Positions 1 to 4,536 of a stretch of 5,157 nt of DNA are shown in pieces. The notes under the pieces are model-generated. The model made no database searches. It was given only the letters and a program-made list of their open reading frames with translations, and was not told the origin of the DNA. The stretch is from JANMEX01 sp031423755 (GTDB taxonomy: Bacteria > Pseudomonadota > Alphaproteobacteria > Rhizobiales > Rhizobiaceae). Position numbers and translations under genes: made by a program. Every line of letters starts with the position of its first letter. Position 1 is the first letter of the stretch. The stretch lies in contig JANPGC010000316.1 in the NCBI GenBank assembly GCA_031423755.1, positions 1 through 5,157 on the forward strand. The letters run 5' to 3'.

Positions 1-81
1 GGTGGTGATCGCATCGCCGATCCACATGCACTGTGCGCAAACCTGCCTAGCGCTCACGGTCTGCGCATTTGTGTCTGTCAT
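1..81 (-). CDS. 5' end of an unidentified protein (partial)
   Basis: This minus-strand reading frame starts with ATG at 81-79 and stays open for 27 codons to the window edge, so only the N-terminus is visible. It begins MTDTNAQTVSARQ and continues with a Cys-Ala-Gln-Cys motif (C15, C18), Met-Trp and then IGDAITT. An AAAAGGA ribosome binding site lies six bases upstream of the ATG, which is the main reason to believe the gene. There is no signal peptide in the visible part; the CxxC could bind metal, but 27 residues are too few to tell. I do not recognise the family. The IS5 terminus begins about 100 bp upstream, so the gene's native promoter may have been displaced. A plus-strand frame over the same bases has no comparable start signal. 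Confidence 0.5.
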   Translation of the reverse strand, partial: MTDTNAQTVSARQVCAQCMWIGDAITT

Positions 82-87
82 CGATTG

Positions 88-94
88 TCCTTTT
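88..94 (-). promoter_or_regulatory. ribosome binding site of the partial minus-strand gene
   Basis: Read on the minus strand this is AAAAGGA, followed by six bases and then ATG. It fits the Shine-Dalgarno consensus and spacing well and decides both the strand and the start of the gene running off the left edge. Confidence 0.5.
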
Positions 95-103
95 GAATTT
101 TTG

Positions 104-120
104 CCGTTCCTCAGGAACGG
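104..120. repeat. perfect 7-bp inverted repeat (hairpin) in the 5' leader
   Basis: CCGTTCC (104-110) and GGAACGG (114-120) are exact reverse complements separated by three bases. No T-run follows on either strand, so it does not look like an intrinsic terminator. It sits 23 bp upstream of the start codon of the minus-strand gene, where it could be an operator or leader hairpin; this is inference. Confidence 0.55.
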
Positions 121-129
121 TGAAATCGA

Positions 130-159
130 CCCCGCACGGCCGCTGCCTGCCATGCGGGG
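130..159. repeat. 7-bp inverted repeat with a 16-nt loop
   Basis: CCCCGCA (130-136) pairs exactly with TGCGGGG (153-159). The loop carries the small palindrome CGGCCG. With the hairpin at 104-120 it forms two adjacent stem-loops between the IS5 terminus and the minus-strand gene. No function is assigned. Confidence 0.4.
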
Positions 160-178
160 GAACCTGCCAGCGCCAATG

Positions 179-199
179 TTAGGCTCCAGACTCATAACC
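179..199. repeat. IS5-family element terminus with TTA target trinucleotide
   Basis: The TTA at 179-181 is followed at 182 by GGCTCCAGACTC, which overlaps the stop codon of the minus-strand transposase (192-194). IS427-type IS5 elements are known to duplicate a TNA trinucleotide and to have termini beginning GG/GA-CTC-like next to the transposase stop, so this is probably the right end of the element. The matching left end is not found in the window, which fits a truncated copy. Confidence 0.5.
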
Positions 200-515
200 A
201 ATAACACACGGTTGCTGCGATGCAGACTGCGGCGAGGAAGTTTGTTGCGGATCGGTCATATCGGGTTGCGATGCGCCTGAAGTCCTTGAGGCGGCAGAAC
301 ATGCGTTCGATTGCGTTTCGATCTCTGTAAAGGTGGGGCGAGAAGCAGTTTTTCCAGATGCGGTTGGCCTTGGGCGGAATGTTGGGCATGACGCCTTTGG
401 CCTCGATCTGGCGCCTTATCGCATCGCTGTCATAGCCTTTGTCGCCATGCAGGATGCGGCATTCTGGCAGGCACTCGAGAAGCTCCATTAGTTCACTGAT
501 GAAGATCTGCGCAAC
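182..515 (-). mobile_element. truncated IS5-family (IS427-like) insertion sequence
   Basis: One terminus (about 182) and the C-terminal third of the transposase remain. The other end and the N-terminal coding half are absent. A full IS427-group element is usually around 800-900 bp, so well over half is missing. The break lies near 515, where recognisable transposase similarity stops. The later arrival of the IS91-type element downstream, or an earlier deletion, could have caused the loss. The fragment is unlikely to transpose by itself. Confidence 0.7.
192..515 (-). pseudogene. IS5-family DDE transposase, C-terminal fragment
   Basis: The minus-strand frame ending at 192 shows the typical IS5/IS427 C-terminal half. 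It has GDKGYDSDAIR, which carries the second catalytic Asp, then IPPKANR, then the Y-(2)-R-(3)-E-(6)-K signature in LYRDRNAIERMFCRLK with the catalytic Glu, then DFRRIATRYD and a hydrophobic end CIAATVCYWL. The first catalytic Asp region that should precede it is missing. The frame stays open upstream to 674, but the residues encoded by about 515-674 do not resemble an IS5 transposase and look like read-through into unrelated DNA. In intact IS427-group elements the transposase is often made from two overlapping frames; here only the equivalent of the second remains, without its own clear start or ribosome binding site. It is judged non-functional. Confidence 0.82.
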
Positions 516-970
516 CTTTTTGCGCCGCTGCTCGCGTCGGAATGATAATCGCGCCCATAGGCGAACAAAGCGATAAACGAGAAGAGGGACTGCATCATCA
601 GACATCCGTGAGCAATCGCTTCGCCCATTTTGAATCTGCGCTGAAGGCGCTTTGCTTTCATCGCCTCCGGGCAATTATGCCCGCCAGCAAGCCGCGGTCC
701 TGCAAAAGGATCGTCTTTAAATCCTCGACACCGAGAAAACAGCCCGGGAGTGGGCATCCGAAATCCCTCGAGCTAATGGCAGCTTTCAGGGTCACCGGAG
801 CGTCGGCTGGACGACTGGAATGGCGGCGCCTTGCTGCCTGGCAGGATCGGGGCCGAAGAACGAACCCGCTACGCGGGAGGGCGCGCGCAGCGGACGACGC
901 ATCCACACAGTTGACCGGTGGCGGATTGATCGTCGGTCGACGCAAGCAGAGCATGAAGGGCTTCTTCAAC
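516..970. other. non-coding stretch and junction between IS5 and IS91 remnants
   Basis: I see no convincing gene in these 455 bases. Several frames are open on both strands (for example 542-982 plus, 658-972 minus, 488-757 minus), but they overlap each other, lack good ribosome binding sites and have low-complexity Arg/Ser/Pro-rich products typical of chance frames in GC-rich DNA. The part from roughly 757 to 970 probably belongs to the left end of the IS91-type element, and the part around 516-750 may be older host or mobile DNA. A short stem CCCGC-TAC-GCGGG lies at 865-877. Confidence 0.45.
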
Positions 971-976
971 AAGGAG
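971..976 (+). promoter_or_regulatory. ribosome binding site of the recombinase gene
   Basis: AAGGAG lies seven bases before the ATG at 984, close to an ideal Shine-Dalgarno sequence, and supports this start over in-frame alternatives downstream. Confidence 0.7.
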
Positions 977-983
977 CCTTAAC

Positions 984-1892
984 ATGCACAATCATCCGAA
1001 CGATCCTGCGATCAGCCCGCTGCGCCAACGCCTGATCGATGACATGAACCTTCGCCGTTTCGGGCACGAGACGCAGCGCAATTATCTGCGCGATGTCGGA
1101 CGCCTTGCCAGCTTTCTCGGTCGGCCACCCGATACCGCAACCGCTGATGATTTGCGTCGCTTCCAGGTCTGCCAGCAAAGCGATGGCGTCCCAGTGCCGA
1201 CGATGAACAGCGTTGTGTCGGCGTTGCGGTTTTTCTTCACAAACACGCTCGACCGTCCAGACCTCGCCCGCCGCCTTGTCCGGCTGGCGCATCCGCGCAA
1301 ACTGCCGGTGGTGCTGAGCCGTGAGGAAGTGACCCGTCTGCTCGACGCCACGACCTGTATCAAGCATCAAGCCGCACTTGCCGTTGCCTATGGTTCGGGC
1401 CTGCGCGTTTCGGAGGTCGCTTCGCTCAAGGTCGCCGACATTGACAGCGAACGCATGCTGCTGCGGGTGGAGCGCGGCAAGGGCGGGCGCGACCGCAACG
1501 CAATGCTGTCAGAAGATCTGCTCACGCTTTTGCGCCAATGGTGGCGAGCCGGTCGCCAGCAGGGTGTCATGCGACGGGACGGTTGGCTCTTCCCGGGCAT
1601 CAACACGCTCAGGCCGATCAGCACCCGTCAACTCCACCGCGTTGTTGTTGAAGCCGCAAGGATGGCCGATATCGACAAACGGGTCGGACTGCACACGCTG
1701 CGCCATTCCTTCGCCACCCACCTTTTGGAAGACGGTGTCGATATCCGCGTCATTCAGGTGTTGCTCGGTCACGCCAAGCTGAACAACACGGCTCCTTACA
1801 CCAAGGTTGCGACACGCACCGTGCGCTCGGTGACCAGTCCGCTTGATCGGCTTGGCTTGTTCAAAGCGGAAGCATCGCCACCCGGCGGTTGA
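984..1892 (+). CDS. Xer-like tyrosine recombinase/integrase of an IS91-type element
   Basis: This 302-residue protein belongs to the tyrosine recombinase (phage integrase) family, which cuts and rejoins DNA through a 3'-phosphotyrosine intermediate. Residues about 10-95 form the SAM-like core-binding domain (LRQRLIDDMNLRRFGHETQRNY), and about 108-290 the catalytic domain. The active-site set is complete: R141 in GSGLRVSEV, K166 in GKGGRDR, H237 and R240 in HTLRHS, H263 in LLGHAKL, and the nucleophile Y272 in APYTKVA. The Pro just before Tyr replaces the Leu usual in this family (ALYTRV), a change that might affect activity. The length matches XerC/XerD. It is not the host Xer protein: its stop is four bases from the IS91 transposase start, and this pairing recurs, from memory, in alphaproteobacterial IS91-like elements. 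Its role in the element is not established; resolution of co-integrates or multimers is a reasonable inference. Confidence 0.93.
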   Translation: MHNHPNDPAISPLRQRLIDDMNLRRFGHETQRNYLRDVGRLASFLGRPPDTATADDLRRFQVCQQSDGVPVPTMNSVVSALRFFFTNTLDRPDLARRLVRLAHPRKLPVVLSREEVTRLLDATTCIKHQAALAVAYGSGLRVSEVASLKVADIDSERMLLRVERGKGGRDRNAMLSEDLLTLLRQWWRAGRQQGVMRRDGWLFPGINTLRPISTRQLHRVVVEAARMADIDKRVGLHTLRHSFATHLLEDGVDIRVIQVLLGHAKLNNTAPYTKVATRTVRSVTSPLDRLGLFKAEASPPGG

Positions 1893-1895
1893 GCC

Positions 1896-3089
1896 GTGCG
1901 CGCCTCGATCGAGGTCGCCGACATCTTCCGCGCTGCCGGGCCCGCATACAGAGCCTCCCATGCAGGTCACCTGAGCCTGGCAGAACTCAAGGTCATGTCG
2001 GCGATCGAGAACTGCCGCACGGCGGCACTCGGCGGTCATATCGAAGCCTGCGAAGATTGCGGGCAGTGGCGCGTGTCCTACAATTCGTGCCGCAACCGCC
2101 ATTGCCCGAAGTGCCAAGGTGCGGCCGCGCAGACATGGCTTTCAGAGCGTGAGGCTGACCTGCTGCCGGTCGGCTATTTCCATGTCGTGTTCACGCTGCC
2201 CGCCGAGATCGCGGCACTCGCGTTCCAGAACAAGGCGCTCGTCTATGAGCTTCTGTTCAAGGCAGCATCGCAGACCATGCTGACCATCGCGGCCGATCCG
2301 AAGCATCTCGGCGCCCGCATCGGCATCACCGCCGTGCTCCATACATGGGGCTCGGCCATGACCCATCATCCGCACGTGCACATGATCGTACCTGGCGGCG
2401 GCATTGCGCTGGATGGAAGTCGATGGGTCTCGTCGCGCCCGGCGTTTCTGCTTCCGGTCCGGGTGCTCGGCAAGCTGTTCCAAAGGCTGTTCCTGACCCG
2501 CCTGATCGCGTTGCGTGATGCCGGTCGGCTCGTCTTCTTCGGATCCATGGCGCACCTTGCTGATCGCCGCGCATTCCTGCGACAACTCGCTCCCGTCCGT
2601 CAGAAGCGCTGGGTGGTCTACGCCAAGGCACCGTTTGCAGGGCCGGAGGCGGTTCTTGCCTATCTGTCGCGATATACCCACCGGGTGGCTATCTCCAATC
2701 ATCGCCTGATCGGCTTCGACGGGAGCCGCGTCACCTTCCGCTACAAGGACTACCGTCGCGATGGTGCCGACCGGCAGCAAATCATGACGCTTGCGACCGG
2801 TGAGTTCATCCGCCGCTTCCTCATCCATGTCCTGCCACGTGGGTTCCATCGGATCAGGCACTACGGTTTGCTTGCAAGTTCTGCCCGGAAGACAAGCCTG
2901 GTTCTCGCCCGCAAACTTCTGAATGTCGCTATGCCGCCGGACACCGCCACGTCAGACGAGCCGGACGACTTTCGCCCGCCATGCCGTTGCTGCGGTGGAC
3001 GCATGATCATCATCGAAGTGTTCGAACGTTGGAGGCAACCGCGCGGCCCGCCGCATGCGACGAAGCCAAATCGGGAGGCGAGCCCATGA
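1896..3089 (+). CDS. IS91-family HUH/Y2 transposase
   Basis: This 397-residue protein is a complete IS91-type transposase, a relative of rolling-circle replication initiators that nicks one strand and moves the element by single-strand transfer. An N-terminal zinc-binding region (about 40-73) has C52-x2-C55 and C65-x3-H69-C70-PK-C73. The HUH metal-binding motif is H160-V-H162 within HHPHVHMIVPGGG. The two catalytic tyrosines, spaced four apart as in IS91, are Y256 and Y260 in AYLSRYTHRVAISN. The conserved block HVLPRGFHRIRHYGLL follows at 311-326, and a C-terminal Cys cluster (C363, C365, C366) precedes GGRM. The GTG at 1896 is chosen because the family begins MRASIEVADIFR at this point. The gene lies four bases after the recombinase stop and lacks a strong ribosome binding site of its own, so translational coupling is likely. 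There are no frameshifts. Confidence 0.95.
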   Translation: MRASIEVADIFRAAGPAYRASHAGHLSLAELKVMSAIENCRTAALGGHIEACEDCGQWRVSYNSCRNRHCPKCQGAAAQTWLSEREADLLPVGYFHVVFTLPAEIAALAFQNKALVYELLFKAASQTMLTIAADPKHLGARIGITAVLHTWGSAMTHHPHVHMIVPGGGIALDGSRWVSSRPAFLLPVRVLGKLFQRLFLTRLIALRDAGRLVFFGSMAHLADRRAFLRQLAPVRQKRWVVYAKAPFAGPEAVLAYLSRYTHRVAISNHRLIGFDGSRVTFRYKDYRRDGADRQQIMTLATGEFIRRFLIHVLPRGFHRIRHYGLLASSARKTSLVLARKLLNVAMPPDTATSDEPDDFRPPCRCCGGRMIIIEVFERWRQPRGPPHATKPNREASP

Positions 3090-3115
3090 TCCAGCATGGC
3101 AAACTCAAACCTTCA

Positions 3116-3138
3116 GCCGCAAGCACGCCGCTTGCGGC
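3116..3138. repeat. perfect 9-bp hairpin downstream of the transposase
   Basis: GCCGCAAGC (3116-3124) and GCTTGCGGC (3130-3138) are exact reverse complements with a five-base loop ACGCC. It starts 27 bases after the transposase stop. The stem is strong enough to end transcription, but no T-run follows on the plus strand, so a classic intrinsic terminator is not supported. It could protect the mRNA 3' end or be a transposase-recognised structure. Confidence 0.7.
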
Positions 3139-3197
3139 AATGGACCCATGCACGCCCAAAGCGACAATCCTCGCCGATACGCTCCCGACAAGCCACA

Positions 3198-3218
3198 TGC
3201 CTTGCCGAACGCAAGGCA
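3198..3218. repeat. perfect 8-bp hairpin
   Basis: TGCCTTGC (3198-3205) and GCAAGGCA (3211-3218) pair exactly around the five-base loop CGAAC. The loop length is the same as in the 3116-3138 hairpin, and both stems share the core GCAAG/CTTGC, so the two may be related units. Confidence 0.7.
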
Positions 3219-3222
3219 CGAA

Positions 3223-3241
3223 CGGGCATCCCAGCTGCCCG
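3223..3241. repeat. perfect 6-bp hairpin
   Basis: CGGGCA (3223-3228) pairs with TGCCCG (3236-3241) around a seven-base loop. It begins four bases after the previous hairpin, making a tight tandem of stem-loops in single-stranded DNA or RNA. Confidence 0.6.
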
Positions 3242-3330
3242 CTGGAGTCCGTCCTCGGGCCTCCAAACGGCGCTCACGCCATTGCCGACATAAGCCGCAG
3301 ATCGAAATCCCCATAGCCATCGTCCCGTCG

Positions 3331-3352
3331 CCCGCGGGTTCCTTCCCCGGGG
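3331..3352. repeat. pair of GC palindromes, possible stem-loop
   Basis: CCCGCGGG (3331-3338) and CCCCGGGG (3345-3352) are each self-complementary and can also pair with each other across a six-base loop with two central mismatches. This may be a decayed stem-loop of the IS91 3' region. Confidence 0.4.
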
Positions 3353-3412
3353 ACTTTCGTACGCCTCACGGCGCCCGAAACTCTTCACGACTCTGGAATG
3401 TCGGGTTTATAG

Positions 3413-3466
3413 CGATGGAAGGCAATTACCTGCCATTGGCCGATTATGCGATAGCATGACCGCAAG
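3413..3466 (+). other. candidate IS91 right end (oriIS) beside CAAG
   Basis: Two small stem-loops, GGCA-attacc-TGCC (3421-3434) and ATGC-gata-GCAT (3446-3457), are followed by CAAG at 3463-3466. IS91 is known to insert with its origin end next to CAAG or GAAC, and origin ends of the family carry short palindromes. The exact cleavage point is a guess. A second CAAG lies at 3472-3475, and the end could instead lie a few tens of bases upstream. Confidence 0.35.
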
Positions 3467-3764
3467 CGACCCAAGGTCCGGATCTCGATGCCAAAAACTC
3501 ACTTTCTGTGAGCGGCCTGTTGAATTGCGGACGGAATTGATCCGGTTTGTCAATTCGTGCTGATCCCGCGACATGGTTGATAAACACAATTTTTTCAGGC
3601 CACTACGCTTGTCCGAATGGATCAGCAACAGTTGCAAACGCGGATCAAATCGAAGTGAAAATTAACAGTAAACGCGCCATTTCGCTTCAAAAGCCCGGAA
3701 ACCTGAACCTATTTTGGTTCAATCGAAAGCAGATCAGCTTCAGCAGTTAGAAACATCGAGACAC
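3467..3764. other. AT-richer intergenic DNA upstream of the ferritin-like operon
   Basis: About 300 bases lie between the proposed IS91 right end and the stress-type promoter. The base composition is visibly more AT-rich than on either side, and runs such as CACAATTTTTTC occur around 3586-3597. I see no gene: the 67-codon plus frame at 3547-3750 has no ribosome binding site and no recognisable features. The only structure is a small minus-strand terminator-like hairpin at 3493-3512. Confidence 0.5.
3493..3512 (-). terminator. weak intrinsic-terminator-like hairpin (minus strand)
   Basis: Read on the minus strand, CTCAC-AGAAA-GTGAG is followed directly by TTTTT (3497-3493). The stem is only five base pairs plus a possible G-T pair, so termination would be weak. 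No minus-strand gene is visible that would end here, so it may be a leftover from the locus before the insertion. Confidence 0.25.
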
Positions 3765-3790
3765 GGAACTAAATCAGACATCAAAAGTTA
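3765..3790 (+). promoter_or_regulatory. EcfG-type general stress response promoter (candidate)
   Basis: GGAAC at 3765-3769 is followed after 16 bases by aGTT (3786-3789). The known consensus for the alphaproteobacterial general stress sigma factor EcfG/SigT is GGAAC-N16/17-cGTT, so all five -35 bases and three of four -10 bases match. Transcription would begin near 3796-3800, giving a leader of about 40 nt before the ATG at 3837, a normal arrangement. The placement directly upstream of a ferritin-like, stress-type operon adds support. The match is to a short consensus, so chance cannot be excluded. Confidence 0.55.
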
Positions 3791-3825
3791 CTGATTATGA
3801 TTGCTAATTTTAGCCGTCATTTTAT

Positions 3826-3830
3826 GGAGA
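3826..3830 (+). promoter_or_regulatory. ribosome binding site of the first ferritin-like gene
   Basis: GGAGA lies six bases before the ATG at 3837. This favours that start over the in-frame TTG at 3801, which has no such signal and would put 12 extra residues before the signal peptide and fall almost at the predicted transcription start. Confidence 0.65.
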
Positions 3831-3836
3831 CGTCAA

Positions 3837-4523
3837 ATGCAAGACTCCCAAACCCACAACGGCGGACATATTTTGTCCTCGCCAAACTCCCGCCGCACCG
3901 TACTTAAATGGACCGGCGGCGCAATGGCCACTCTGGCGATTTTCGGCGGCCAATTGCCAAACTTCGGTATGAGCGAAGCGCTCGCCGCTGATCTTGGCGA
4001 AGGCGATATCGGCATATTGAACTATGCCTACGCGTTGGAGCAGCTCGAAGCTGCATTCTACGTCAAGGTCATCGAAAGCCCATATGGCGGCATCAGCGAC
4101 AGCGAAAAGATGATCCTGACAGACATTCGCGACCATGAAGTGGCCCACGTGGAATTTTTTAAAAAGGCGCTCGCTGACAAGGCTATTCCAAGCCTTGAAG
4201 TGGATTTCTCAAAGATCGATTTTACCAGCCGCGACAGCGTGCTGAACACCGCCAAGACATTCGAAGACCTCGGCGTCGCCGCGTATAATGGCGCGGGAAA
4301 GCTCATCAAGAACGTTGATTATCTCGCTGCCGCCGGAACCATTGTTTCGGTCGAGGCGCGTCATGCCGCAACGATCCGCGACCTGCTGCAGCCCGGAAGC
4401 GTGGCCTTCTCGGGACCTGACGTGGTCGACAAGAACGGCCTTGATGGCGCATTGCCGCCGGCAAAAGTTCTCGCTGCTGCTGATCCATTCATCAAAACCG
4501 AAGTCACAGCGCTCAGCTTGTAA
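3837..4523 (+). CDS. exported ferritin-like domain protein (Ferritin_2 / desiccation-related type)
   Basis: This 228-residue protein starts with a twin-arginine-type signal: SRRTVLK at 18-24, a hydrophobic stretch to about 45, and a probable cleavage after EALA near residue 50, so it should reach the periplasm folded. The mature part is a four-helix ferritin-like domain. Its likely di-metal ligands are E68 (and E71) in LEQLEAAFY, E101 and H104 in HEVAH, E143 in FEDLGVAAY, and E173 and H176 in VEARHA. This Glu / ExxH / Glu / ExxH pattern is typical of the Ferritin_2 family, which includes the plant desiccation protein PCC13-62. Members are linked to stress tolerance but their reaction is mostly unknown; iron binding or oxidant removal is inference. 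It is the first gene of a pair, 13 bases before its paralogue, and an EcfG-type promoter precedes it. The C-terminal 40 residues are Pro/Ala-rich and may be a lid or tail. Confidence 0.85.
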   Translation: MQDSQTHNGGHILSSPNSRRTVLKWTGGAMATLAIFGGQLPNFGMSEALAADLGEGDIGILNYAYALEQLEAAFYVKVIESPYGGISDSEKMILTDIRDHEVAHVEFFKKALADKAIPSLEVDFSKIDFTSRDSVLNTAKTFEDLGVAAYNGAGKLIKNVDYLAAAGTIVSVEARHAATIRDLLQPGSVAFSGPDVVDKNGLDGALPPAKVLAAADPFIKTEVTALSL

Positions 4524-4528
4524 AAGGA
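4522..4528 (+). promoter_or_regulatory. ribosome binding site of the second ferritin-like gene
   Basis: AAAAGGA overlaps the stop codon of the first gene (TAA at 4521-4523) and lies eight bases before the ATG at 4537. The overlap supports co-transcription and coupled translation. Confidence 0.65.
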
Positions 4529-4536
4529 CCGTCATC

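Larger units (their letters stand above)
757..3462 (+). mobile_element. IS91-family rolling-circle element with accessory tyrosine recombinase
   Basis: The element holds a Xer-like recombinase gene, an IS91 HUH transposase gene four bases after it, and a hairpin-rich non-coding tail. IS91 elements have no long terminal inverted repeats and make no target duplication, so ends cannot be read directly. The right end is placed near 3462 because a small palindrome (3446-3457) is followed by CAAG at 3463-3466, one of the two tetranucleotides (CAAG, GAAC) IS91 is known to insert beside. The left end is a provisional guess anywhere between about 516 and 780. Both genes are intact, so the element may still be mobile. 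Confidence 0.6.
3090..3462. other. non-coding, hairpin-rich tail of the IS91-type element
   Basis: These 373 bases between the transposase stop and the proposed right end hold no believable gene. Open frames on both strands (for example 3055-3459 plus, 3105-3320 minus) overlap and lack start signals. The stretch instead carries several stem-loops with perfect or near-perfect arms (listed separately). IS91 elements are known to need a 3' origin region (oriIS), which should lie in this tail. Confidence 0.6.

Noticed and set aside
516..674. N-terminal extension of the IS5 transposase frame
   Set aside because: The frame is open, but the residues do not resemble an IS5 N-terminus and lack the first catalytic Asp block; treated as read-through beyond the truncation point.
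542..982. 146-codon plus-strand open frame before the recombinase
   Set aside because: It has no ribosome binding site and a low-complexity Arg/Ala-rich product, and it overlaps other open frames on both strands. It was not accepted as a gene.
2142..2861. 239-codon minus-strand open frame
   Set aside because: It lies wholly inside the IS91 transposase gene on the opposite strand, which has complete catalytic motifs; the product resembles no family and is a GC-driven shadow.
759..3311. Nine-base direct match CGAAATCCC at 759-767 and 3303-3311 as element ends
   Set aside because: It is short, the flanking bases do not match, and IS91 elements do not make target duplications; probably chance.
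3055..3459. 134-codon plus-strand open frame overlapping the transposase end
   Set aside because: It has no start signal, crosses several perfect hairpins, and its Arg/Pro/Ser-rich product looks random.
3547..3750. 67-codon plus-strand open frame in the AT-rich intergenic region
   Set aside because: It has no ribosome binding site, domain or signal, and its end lies just before the proposed promoter.
3801..3836. Alternative TTG start for the first ferritin-like gene
   Set aside because: It would add 12 residues ahead of the signal peptide without a ribosome binding site and would fall almost at the predicted transcription start; the ATG at 3837 has GGAGA at good spacing.
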